A stretch of 64,000 bases of DNA from Acidovorax sp. CCYZU-2555 (GTDB lineage Bacteria; Pseudomonadota; Gammaproteobacteria; Burkholderiales; Burkholderiaceae_C). A model generated the notes under the pieces. It had not been told where the DNA came from. It made no database searches and was given only the letters and a program-made list of their open reading frames with translations. Shown one piece after another: positions 18,387-25,132 of this stretch. The translations under genes were made by a program, and so were the position numbers. Within the stretch, counting starts at the first letter, position 1. Each line of letters starts with the position of its first letter. The DNA is taken from NCBI RefSeq assembly GCF_018413525.1, contig NZ_JAHCDD010000005.1, forward strand, positions 1 through 64,000. Direction: 5' to 3'.

Positions 18387-19382
18387 CTAAATTTTTAGCC
18401 TTTGGCTAGAAATTTCGGGTAGGTCAGGCGTAGCCTGTGGCGGTTCACTTCTAACGTTTGATATGTTGCTGGCATCTAACTTGATGACCTCTTGTGCTGG
18501 TTTTTTATCCATCACAACTTTAGGAGCATTGTCAAGATATTCCAGCAAGCTACGTTGTCTATTTTTCATGGCTCTAGCAAGTCTCTTCTTAACGTCATTA
18601 CGTTCTGTATCTGTAAGCTTTGCGGACTTATCAGACTGATTAAGCAGGTCTGAATAAAAGACCCCCTCTGAAAATGCCGGTCCTTTTAATCTGGTTGCTT
18701 TATTTGCCTTCGGATGCTTAATGCTTAGATAATCTTTTCCAACTCTCGTAATTTCAAATCCAATTTTTTTTATCAGTTCGATAAAATCATTGCGATTTTT
18801 TAAACTTCCATTTTCCACCCTTTTTTCTAAATCTGATGATAAAAGCTTCTTTAATTGCAGTGGCTTTTCCTCTGGTGCAATTACTTCGAATTTAGTCATT
18901 TGAGATTTAAATAAATTTGGCCTAACCTGTTCCCAGTCGTTTGCATCATTTGCTAGGCTCTGGAAGTCTTTAAACATCTGTTTAAACTGATTACCTGGTG
19001 GGCATATGTTGAACTGTTTCCCTGTTTTACTGTCTTGCATTGGGCAAATGAAATGCAATTCAATATTGCCCTTGTCCTCGTGTTTTACCCAAAGAATGGG
19101 AACACGTTCCTCTAATCCAGGGGTGAACGTTTTTTCAAAAGCACTTATAATTTTTTCTAATTGCTGGGATGTGGGTTTTTCATTATCTCTAAATGCAATA
19201 GCACCGCTGGTGTATTTATACTGTCTGTGATTTGAGTCAATTAGAACCTCTGTAAGCCTCTTGTCGCCCTTAACGATAATAGGTGCTGGGTTTCTTGGAT
19301 TATTGTCTTTATCATTGCCTAGCAGGTAATTAAGGGGGCCTTTGCTTTTGCCTTTGCCAGTTTTGAAAGTTGAGATTATCAT
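18387..19382 (-). CDS. MobA-type relaxase (HUH/HEN-like)
   Basis: A 331-aa mobilization nuclease that would nick oriT and lead the strand during transfer. The N terminus KGPLNYLLG resembles motif I of MOB relaxases. Motif III reads WVKHEDKGNIELHF, with His101, Glu108 and His110: the spacing of the HEN signature of ColE1 MbeA (His97, Glu104, Asn106) but with His in the last place. The catalytic Tyr would be expected near Tyr19. The ATG overlaps the mobC-like stop (19379-19382), so the pair is coupled. Length matches small mobilizable plasmid relaxases. Confidence 0.85.
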   Translation of the reverse strand: MIISTFKTGKGKSKGPLNYLLGNDKDNNPRNPAPIIVKGDKRLTEVLIDSNHRQYKYTSGAIAFRDNEKPTSQQLEKIISAFEKTFTPGLEERVPILWVKHEDKGNIELHFICPMQDSKTGKQFNICPPGNQFKQMFKDFQSLANDANDWEQVRPNLFKSQMTKFEVIAPEEKPLQLKKLLSSDLEKRVENGSLKNRNDFIELIKKIGFEITRVGKDYLSIKHPKANKATRLKGPAFSEGVFYSDLLNQSDKSAKLTDTERNDVKKRLARAMKNRQRSLLEYLDNAPKVVMDKKPAQEVIKLDASNISNVRSEPPQATPDLPEISSQRLKI

Positions 19383-19714
19383 TTGATAACCTCATCGACT
19401 TTTTCATCTGCTAAAGCTCTTATGTTTTTAAGCTCTTGCCTCAATGCTACGATTGCCTCGACTTTCGAAATATCGTATTTATTTAGCTGATAAGCAATTT
19501 GATTTATGTTGGTGCCAATCTTTTTTAATTGAAAAATCAATTCTGTATACTGGCTTATTGTCTGTTGACGTTCTACGTATGTAGTATCTGACAGAAGTTT
19601 CTCTCTGGCATAACGTGCCAAGGTTCCTTGGGAACCTTTGGCTTGATGAAGTGCATTGAGTTCATCATCAGTCAAACGTATTTCAATACTTTTTGTTCTT
19701 GTTATTTTTCTCAT
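19379..19714 (-). CDS. MobC-like relaxosome accessory protein
   Basis: A 111-aa protein with an N-terminal ribbon-helix-helix-like segment (KSIEIRLTDDELNALHQA) and a C-terminal motif QLKKIGTNINQIAYQLN that is characteristic of MobC proteins. MobC binds oriT and helps the relaxase nick. It precedes the relaxase with a 4-base overlap, and a structured, probably oriT-containing region lies directly upstream. Confidence 0.85.
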   Translation of the reverse strand: MRKITRTKSIEIRLTDDELNALHQAKGSQGTLARYAREKLLSDTTYVERQQTISQYTELIFQLKKIGTNINQIAYQLNKYDISKVEAIVALRQELKNIRALADEKVDEVIK

Positions 19715-20156
19715 AATTTAACCTTCTTATTCTTATTCTTATTTTTAAGGGCAGAAAATAAAAATATTCTCTAGCCTTATGCCAAGGTCCTACCAAGTCT
19801 AAAACCTCAAGCCTTTAGGTGTGGTGGCTGTTTGGTATTTTGGGTGTTACCAGCCGTTTAGGCTGGTGGTATTAGCAGGGTCTTAGGGGGTGCAACCCTC
19901 TAACAAGGGAAGGAACGAAGTGACTGGTTATCATAATCGCTTGCGATTTGATTACCCTTGCTTGGATAATATTAAGCTTAAGCTACGCAAATACAAAAGT
20001 CAAAGTTATCTTTGAAAAAATCAGCATGAAGCTGATTTTTGAAACGCCCAAGACAAACAGCCACCCCGATAAATCGGCATTAAAAAAAGAACCCTATAGG
20101 TTCTTTTGGTTTGCTCAAAAAATCTGAAAAGCTATAGTGTATATAATAAATTTATT
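19715..20156. other. Non-coding region with probable oriT
   Basis: No gene is visible. The stretch upstream of the mobC-like gene contains an inverted repeat ACCAGCC-GTTTA-GGCTGGT (19849-19867), a GC-rich block with aaccctctaacaaggg, a small repeat AATCGC-tt-GCGATT (19935-19948), and a perfect 10-bp-arm hairpin AAAAATCAGC/GCTGATTTTT (20016-20040) that may terminate transcription. Position next to mob genes and the repeats suggest oriT; the nick site is not identified. Confidence 0.55.
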
Positions 20157-20528
20157 TTATAGCTTAAAATCGCTATCAATTTCTTCTTGGTTATCTTCGA
20201 AAACTTGCTTCAAAAATTCCATTTCAATTTTTTGATTCGTGTGAAAAATTGAGATGACTTTTAAAACTTCTTCTTGATTTATTGTCTTCCTGGTGCTCTT
20301 ATTTGCTTTGCGTATTTTGCTCAATCCTTCCGTGCATTTACTTACGTAGCTTTGAGAAATTCCGCAAATCTCTGCTATATCACTTTGATTTAAAGTTAAA
20401 TCATTCACGTATAAATTTATCGCTTTTCTAGATGCTTTTTCTAAAAATGCACGCCGATTTTCTGCTTTCTTTTTCCCACCTTTTCGACCATTGTCGCTAC
20501 ACATAGCTATATATTCACTTCTATCCAT
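20157..20528 (-). CDS. Small HTH DNA-binding protein of the island
   Basis: A 123-aa protein. Residues around 47-68 (LTLNQSDIAEICGISQSYVSKC) form a clear helix-turn-helix. The N terminus is Lys/Arg-rich (GRKGGKKKAENRR) and the C terminus acidic. It resembles regulators or replication-accessory proteins of small plasmids. It lies downstream of the oriT-like region and upstream of the mob genes on the same strand, so control of mobilization is plausible but unproved. Confidence 0.7.
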   Translation of the reverse strand: MDRSEYIAMCSDNGRKGGKKKAENRRAFLEKASRKAINLYVNDLTLNQSDIAEICGISQSYVSKCTEGLSKIRKANKSTRKTINQEEVLKVISIFHTNQKIEMEFLKQVFEDNQEEIDSDFKL

Positions 20529-20632
20529 TTTTCACCTCTTTCTTTTTATATATATTCCAAATTATCAGATAAAAAGAAAAAATCAAGGTAAAAGATATTT
20601 TTATTTTCTGGCCTAAATAGTGTAAGTAAAAA

Positions 20633-20660
20633 AACCACCTGTTAAGGTGGTTGGTTTTTT
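20633..20660 (-). terminator. Terminator after the two tiny island genes
   Basis: AACCACCT and AGGTGGTT arms around gtta, with T runs on both strands, so it may act in both directions. It overlaps the stop codon of the 55-aa gene by two bases. Confidence 0.85.
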
Positions 20661-20826
20661 ACTCTTCACAGACAAATAGCTCATCTGCTTTTTCATCGTA
20701 GAAGAAATTTTCTACTCTTCTTAATTCGTCATTGTCATTTAATTTAAGAATATAAAAAAATCCTTTTGAGTTTTTTTGTTCTTTGTCGTAAAAATAGAAG
20801 TCTGTTAATTTTTGTAGCTGCATCAT
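20659..20826 (-). CDS. Tiny island protein, 55 aa
   Basis: An ORF of 55 codons beginning MMQLQKLTDFYFYDKEQK and ending ELFVCEE. Its ATG overlaps the TGA of the 78-aa gene upstream (ATGA at 20823-20826), and its stop runs into a strong terminator; both facts support real translation. The sequence is charged with many Phe/Tyr residues and no recognised domain. Function unknown. Confidence 0.6.
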   Translation of the reverse strand: MMQLQKLTDFYFYDKEQKNSKGFFYILKLNDNDELRRVENFFYDEKADELFVCEE

Positions 20827-21059
20827 TTATCCTCTGTTTTATCCAGGATGTAAGCCCATAAAAATAACAATCCCAAAAATAATGCTACGCCAATATAAAA
20901 ATCTTCACCCTTAAGGTCTTTTAAATAAAAGCCACCAATAAGAAAAACAATTGGGAATACAATCCATTTCCAAAAAAATCCATTCAGGATCAATGCGATA
21001 GAAAGTATCGCAGCAATCACGCCAAAAACAAACAAAAAACCAGTCATCATATTGAGCAT
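20823..21059 (-). CDS. Small island membrane protein, 78 aa
   Basis: Two to three hydrophobic helices (GFLFVFGVIAAILSIALIL, WIVFPIVFLIGGFYL, GVALFLGLLFLWAYIL) and a charged end LDKTEDK. It is translationally coupled to the 55-aa gene by a 4-base overlap. Coupled small membrane plus soluble acidic proteins on a mobile element could be an entry-exclusion, immunity or toxin-antitoxin pair; the sequence does not decide this. Confidence 0.6.
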   Translation of the reverse strand: MLNMMTGFLFVFGVIAAILSIALILNGFFWKWIVFPIVFLIGGFYLKDLKGEDFYIGVALFLGLLFLWAYILDKTEDK

Positions 21060-21666
21060 CCTTTTTTAGTTATTATTCATGTAAGATAAAAATCAATATA
21101 AATCAACTAATCTTTATTCTCTTTGTGCCATCTGTATACTTAAGCTTCGCTTAAGCCCTTTCTTTTGGCTTCGCTTACCACACGATGGCCCAAAGTTTTA
21201 CCCTACCCGTTTTTTGAAAAAACGGGTTTGGACTTTGAACCATCTGACGTTTTTCACATCTAGGCCACGAGAACAATTTTCACACCCCATTGGGCATTAC
21301 TTAAGCTGTCTCTGTTTATCAGTGCGTAATGCTTTAACTACCTGTAGCGTGTCTGACTAGTCTTACGTGTTACTTTCTACAGTGTCCATTCTAGTAACTT
21401 GATTTATTATTCATCCCTCTAAAGAGCTTATATGCTTGAATAAATGGTATATAAACGAATCGTGAAACTCAATTGACGCATAATTTAAATACCAATAAAA
21501 AACCACTGCAACAAGCGTTTGCAGTGGTTGGGTAATCTTGACTTTTAGTTTAAGTATTCATATACTTGATTTAAAGAGGTTACTTAGCACGGCAATGCTG
21601 TTTAACTTGGGTAAGTAGTCTTGTAAACTGCTTACCCTTTTCTTTTTATCAGATGCTTTATTAAAG
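21060..21666. other. Non-coding island region with nested palindromes
   Basis: No convincing gene. It holds CTTAAGC-TTC-GCTTAAG (21139-21155), then a near-perfect palindrome of ACCCGTTTTTT and AAAAAACGGGT around one G (21207-21229), itself enclosed by CAAAGT (21193-21198) and ACTTTG (21234-21239). This looks like a protein-binding or single-strand-structure region (attachment accessory site, replication origin or regulatory RNA). Confidence 0.5.
21496..21529 (-). terminator. Terminator downstream of the island integrase
   Basis: Arms AACCACTGCA (21501-21510) and TGCAGTGGTT (21520-21529) with a 9-base loop; reading on the minus strand the stem is followed by TTTTTTATTG. It lies about 140 bases beyond the integrase stop. 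Confidence 0.75.
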
Positions 21667-22950
21667 TCAAGACTTTTTCAATGAGAAATAATGTCTTTTA
21701 GTCACATCTGAGTTTTTATGACCAACATTCTTAAGCAAATCGCTTTGATTTATGATAGAGGTCGGCATCTTTTTAATGTTCTCTTCGAGCTTTCGCACAC
21801 TAGAAATACCAAGTATTTCAGCGATTAGAAGAGAATTTTCTGCACCAATACGCTCTACAAAATTACTTATCGCTTCTTTGCGTAGCTTGTGGCTTGTAAT
21901 GTCGCTAAAGCCGTGGTCTTTGAGCCATTTGGTATAAGAGCCATCGAACCCTAGCACGGTGTATTTAAACAGCCTGTCGCGGCTCTGGTGGCGTGGTATT
22001 GATTGAATTAGTTCCTTGGCTTCTTTAGTCAAAAAAACATTTCGAGGGGTAGTTTTTGTTTGCTCAAGCTCGATGTAATCACCATAGATTTGTGACCATT
22101 TCAGCAATACCACTTCAGAGCGTCGCATAGCAGTTAATAGCATTAACTCAATAATTCTTGAAAAATCTGGATTCTCGTGGGTATGAATTGCAGTTAAGAA
22201 CTCTTGTTTTCTATTGTCTGTAAATCTGAATAATCGATTAGGGGATTTCTCTGCAAGTTTAAGTAAATCTCTGTCGTAATCTTTGGTAGGATTTTTGATT
22301 TTTTCAAAATCTGCACTTAAGTACTTTAATTTGTTGAAGACGTTGCTTATGTATGTAATTTCTCTTTGAATTGATACAGCTTTTATTCCCATCAAAGCTC
22401 TGGTTTGAATATATGAGTTGATGGTTCTAACGTCAATATCTTCGATATTTACACTGCCGAGTTTTGTATCTGTGTTATTGAATCCACCTTCAAAAACGAT
22501 TTCCATTGACCCCCAAAACTCTTGTTTGACGTTCGTGTTCTTAATTGTTTTGAAGAAACTCAATGTATTATTGTAGTTTCTGAGTTTCATCTTCGATTCT
22601 GCTGTGTTATGCAGATATTTTTCAAGTAGAAATTTTTCGTACCTCGGCTTTACATAAACTTCTATATATTTTTCAATGCACTTTGAAAATGGTGGATTGG
22701 TAAAGTAGTTTTCAATAAATCGTTTTCGTTCATCAGTATCTATATCTTTTGATGAAACTTTAATACGAACTCTGTCCAACTTGAGCTTTGCTCTTTGTTC
22801 GTTCAAGAAGTTAAGAGCTTCTTCTACAGACGGAAACAGCTGGTCAACTACTATGTTCTTACGCTTCATCTGCACACGAAAAGCGATGACCTTCGAACCG
22901 TCCTTGTTGGATCTCTCAAGCTTTTGGATGCCACGGGGCAGAGTGATCAT
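21667..22950 (-). CDS. Tyrosine integrase of the msrA-specific element
   Basis: A 427-aa site-specific recombinase. The catalytic set is intact: Arg in LLTAMRRSEVVLLKW, Lys in EQTKTTPRNVF, His-x-x-Arg in SHKLRKEA, His411 in VGHKNSD, and the nucleophile Tyr421 in RHYFSL. The N-terminal 100 residues include an arm-binding-like segment with basic beta strands, then a SAM-like core-binding domain. It is encoded next to attR and transcribed into the element, and three GTGAAAT repeats sit right at its start codon, consistent with integrase arm sites and autoregulation. Confidence 0.93.
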   Translation of the reverse strand: MITLPRGIQKLERSNKDGSKVIAFRVQMKRKNIVVDQLFPSVEEALNFLNEQRAKLKLDRVRIKVSSKDIDTDERKRFIENYFTNPPFSKCIEKYIEVYVKPRYEKFLLEKYLHNTAESKMKLRNYNNTLSFFKTIKNTNVKQEFWGSMEIVFEGGFNNTDTKLGSVNIEDIDVRTINSYIQTRALMGIKAVSIQREITYISNVFNKLKYLSADFEKIKNPTKDYDRDLLKLAEKSPNRLFRFTDNRKQEFLTAIHTHENPDFSRIIELMLLTAMRRSEVVLLKWSQIYGDYIELEQTKTTPRNVFLTKEAKELIQSIPRHQSRDRLFKYTVLGFDGSYTKWLKDHGFSDITSHKLRKEAISNFVERIGAENSLLIAEILGISSVRKLEENIKKMPTSIINQSDLLKNVGHKNSDVTKRHYFSLKKS

Positions 22951-22998
22951 GTGAAATCTTCAAAAAATTTGTGAAATCTAGCGTTTTTATTGTGAAAT
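22951..22998 (+). promoter_or_regulatory. Right arm-type integrase site candidates
   Basis: Three direct copies of GTGAAAT start at 22951, 22971 and 22992, spaced by 20-21 bases (about two helical turns). They lie between the integrase start and the new msrA start and match the two copies at the left end. Confidence 0.6.
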
Positions 22999-23022
22999 TT
23001 TCGACTTCGAAACAGAGGCATT

Positions 23023-23577
23023 ATGAATGAAATCAACAACTTAAGTCAAGAAACTATCTATCTTGGGGGAGGTTGCTTCTGGTGCACCGAAGCCGTGTTC
23101 GATCGCGTGCGCGGCGTGATGGACGTGCAAAGCGGCTATGCCAACGGCCATGTCAAGAACCCCAGCTACGAGCAGATCTGCGAAGGCACGACCGGTCACG
23201 CCGAAGTCGTGCGTCTGGTGTTCGACCCGCAGATCATCGGCCTGCGCCAGTTGCTGGAGATTTTCTTCGCGACGCACGATCCGACCACGCTCAACCGCCA
23301 GGGCAACGATGTGGGCACGCAATACCGCAGCGGCATCTACTTCCTGGATGCGCTGCAGGCCGAAGTGGCGCGCGGCGTGATCGCCGAGCTGGCGCCCGAG
23401 GCGGGCGGTCCCATCGTGACCGAAGTGCTGCCGCTGGAAAGCTACTGGCCCGCCGAAGACTACCACCAGGATTATTTCCGCCAGCACCCGGAGCAGGGCT
23501 ACTGCGCGTTTGTCGTGAGCCCCAAGGTGCAGAAGTTTCGCAAGAGCTTCTCGCAGTGGATGAAACCCGACGCCTGA
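23023..23577 (+). CDS. msrA: Peptide-methionine (S)-S-oxide reductase, restored by the island
   Basis: A 184-aa MsrA reducing Met-S-sulfoxide in proteins. Catalytic Cys18 is in GGGCFWCTEAVF; GTTGHAEVVRLVF, GTQYRSGIYFLD and EDYHQDYFRQHP are family motifs. The first 17 codons (MNEINNLSQETIYLGGG) are AT-rich and belong to the island; from the CFWC codons on, the sequence is GC-rich host DNA. The RBS (agagg) and presumably the promoter are also island-borne. The gene is full length and appears functional despite the insertion. Confidence 0.95.
   Translation: MNEINNLSQETIYLGGGCFWCTEAVFDRVRGVMDVQSGYANGHVKNPSYEQICEGTTGHAEVVRLVFDPQIIGLRQLLEIFFATHDPTTLNRQGNDVGTQYRSGIYFLDALQAEVARGVIAELAPEAGGPIVTEVLPLESYWPAEDYHQDYFRQHPEQGYCAFVVSPKVQKFRKSFSQWMKPDA
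23074..23087 (+). repeat. attR core
   Basis: The right copy of tgcttctggtgcac, within the catalytic motif codons of msrA. AT-rich island sequence ends here and host sequence begins. Confidence 0.8.
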
Positions 23578-23644
23578 CGAGCGCGTTCACCGGGCGTTAG
23601 GGCAAGCGTCCGGTATTTGTAAAAAATCTGGGAAAAACTGGGCA

Positions 23645-23665
23645 TAATGCAACGCGGTTGCGTTA
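23645..23665. promoter_or_regulatory. Candidate Zur operator
   Basis: A 21-base near-palindrome with arms GCAAC and GTTGC around GCG, flanked by TAA and TTA, lies about 60 bases before the Fur-family gene. The AT-rich neighbourhood (gggcataat) would also hold a -10 element. Assignment to Zur rests on the gene context only. Confidence 0.5.
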
Positions 23666-23723
23666 GTGCCTGTGCTTAGGTGCGCGCGGCAACCGAGATT
23701 TTCTGTTTATCTCCGCGCCCTCC

Positions 23724-24185
23724 ATGCCCATCGCCAACGCTCCCCTGACCCTGCCTGCCGGAATGCGCTCCACGCGCGCCAGCCAGGCCGTGCTGGCGCT
23801 GTTTGCCGCGCGCCCTGACGCTGTGGTCAGCGAAGCCGATGTCGAGCGCAGCCTGCAGGTCCAGGGCATTGCCGTGAACCGCGTCACGGTCTACCGCCTG
23901 CTGAACAAGCTGCATGCGGCCGGTCTGCTGGAACGCAGTGTCGATGCCGACCGGATCGCGCGCTACATGCCGTGCGGCGCGGATGGCGCGGCGCAGGTGC
24001 CGCGTTTCGAATGCGACGGCTGCCACCAGCAGTTCCGCCTTGCGGGCCACCAGGCGCGCTTGCAGACCGCATTGCGCGCGCTGCGCCAGGAGTTGCAGGC
24101 CGCAGGCCACGAGGAACTGCGGCTGGACCTGGCCGTGCGCGGGCGCTGCGCCGGCTGTGTGCAGACGCCCGACGCCGTGTCCTGA
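23724..24185 (+). CDS. zur: Fur-family regulator, probably Zur
   Basis: A 153-aa protein with a winged helix (ALFAARPDAVVSEADVERSLQVQG, then VNRVTVYRLLNKLHAAGLLER) and a C-terminal dimer/metal domain with two CxxC pairs, FECDGCHQQF and GRCAGCVQT, the structural zinc site of Fur/Zur proteins. The classic Fur HHxHxxC motif is reduced. It is the first gene of a cluster with two His-rich exported proteins and a ZnuD-like receptor, which favours zinc sensing. Confidence 0.8.
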   Translation: MPIANAPLTLPAGMRSTRASQAVLALFAARPDAVVSEADVERSLQVQGIAVNRVTVYRLLNKLHAAGLLERSVDADRIARYMPCGADGAAQVPRFECDGCHQQFRLAGHQARLQTALRALRQELQAAGHEELRLDLAVRGRCAGCVQTPDAVS

Positions 24186-24232
24186 TGCGCTCCCCATTTC
24201 TGTTTTCACCTTCTCTGCCTGAAAGATCCGCC

Positions 24233-24514
24233 ATGAACGTCCTGCGCACCGCCGCCCTGTTGTTTGCCGCCCTGAGCCTGTCGGTGCTGCCCGTGGCCCA
24301 GGCCCATGACCACGATGCCAAGGACAAGGACAAGCACACCGCGCAGGAGTTGAAGGTCGACATCGAGCGCCACCAGGCGATGGCCGCCGCGCACCAGGGC
24401 GCGGCCCAATGCCTGGCCGCGGGCAAGGCGCATGCGGTCTGCCAGAAGGAATTGCTGCAGGCCTGCAAGGGCCTGGCCATAGGCAAGTACTGCGGCATGC
24501 GCCACGCCCATTGA
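24233..24514 (+). CDS. Small exported His/Lys-rich protein
   Basis: A 93-aa protein with a clean signal peptide (LLFAALSLSVLPVAQA-HDHD). The mature form starts with a metal-binding-like HDHDAKDKDKH stretch and has four Cys in the second half (QCLAAGKAHAVCQ, ACKGL, YCGMRH). A periplasmic metal-handling role is inferred from the neighbours, zur-like upstream and znuD-like downstream. No recognised domain. Confidence 0.75.
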   Translation: MNVLRTAALLFAALSLSVLPVAQAHDHDAKDKDKHTAQELKVDIERHQAMAAAHQGAAQCLAAGKAHAVCQKELLQACKGLAIGKYCGMRHAH

Positions 24515-24559
24515 GCCGCCTGAACTGAACTGCGCAGCCGCTTCACCGCCCCGACCCCC

Positions 24560-24991
24560 ATGCAGTCACCTCGCCCAGTTGCCCGCCCGCGCGCCGCTGC
24601 GCCCGCGCGCCTGCTGTGGTGGCTGGTGCTGGCGATGCTGCTCGCGCCCGCGCTGGGGCGCATTCACCAGGTGCTGCATCCGCCCGCGTGGCAGGGGCAG
24701 TCCACGGCGGGCCTTGTGCATGCGCATGCGCATTCGCAGACCGCGGCGGCGGTGCATTCCGGCGCGCGCCAAGCCGACGCCGACCCCTGGCTGCTGGCGC
24801 TGTTTGTCGGTCACAGCCACAGCGACTGCCAGCTGCACGACCAGCTCAATGCCTGGGCCAGCCCGCCCATACTCGCCCAGGCTCTGCCTGCGGCCTTGCT
24901 CCAGGAACCTCCACGCCATGTGGAAGGCAGAACCGCATTCGCCGGTTCGGCCGCTTTCTTCGATCCGCGCGCGCCGCCCGCCGCCGCCTGA
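24560..24991 (+). CDS. DUF2946-like exported or membrane-anchored His-rich protein
   Basis: A 143-aa protein with an N-terminal hydrophobic segment (LLWWLVLAMLLAPALG), scattered His (HQVLHPP, VHAHAHSQ, GHSHSDCQLHDQLN) and an Ala/Pro-rich tail. DUF2946 proteins often sit next to metal transporters and TonB receptors in proteobacteria and have the same layout. It lies between the small His-rich gene and the ZnuD-like receptor in the same direction, so it is probably in the zinc-responsive operon. Start uncertain. Confidence 0.65.
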   Translation: MQSPRPVARPRAAAPARLLWWLVLAMLLAPALGRIHQVLHPPAWQGQSTAGLVHAHAHSQTAAAVHSGARQADADPWLLALFVGHSHSDCQLHDQLNAWASPPILAQALPAALLQEPPRHVEGRTAFAGSAAFFDPRAPPAAA

Positions 24992-25132
24992 TCTTCGCGG
25001 CGCCCGTTTCGCGGCGCCGTATTCCCCGTTCCCCTGATTTTTCGCGCAGGCACCGACCTGCGCCGGCGTCGCGCGTTCCCGGTGTATTGCTTTGCCCCGG
25101 CGCGCCGCCATGCCTGTTTAGAAAGCGTTCCC

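Larger units (their letters stand above)
17374..23087. mobile_element. Integrative and mobilizable element inserted in msrA
   Basis: About 5.7 kb of strongly AT-rich DNA in a GC-rich genome, bounded by the 14-bp direct repeat tgcttctggtgcac. It carries an integrase at the right end reading inward, a relaxase plus MobC-like gene, a probable oriT, small accessory genes and one cargo gene. No type IV secretion genes are present, so it would need a helper conjugative system. The element's right end provides a start codon and 14 new N-terminal residues for msrA, which repairs the target gene. Base composition and gene style recall Moraxellaceae-type mobilizable DNA, which is an inference without database support. 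Confidence 0.9.

Noticed and set aside
17311-23577. Phage or tRNA-targeted island
   Set aside because: No phage structural genes and no tRNA gene were seen at the ends; the duplicated sequence is the msrA motif.
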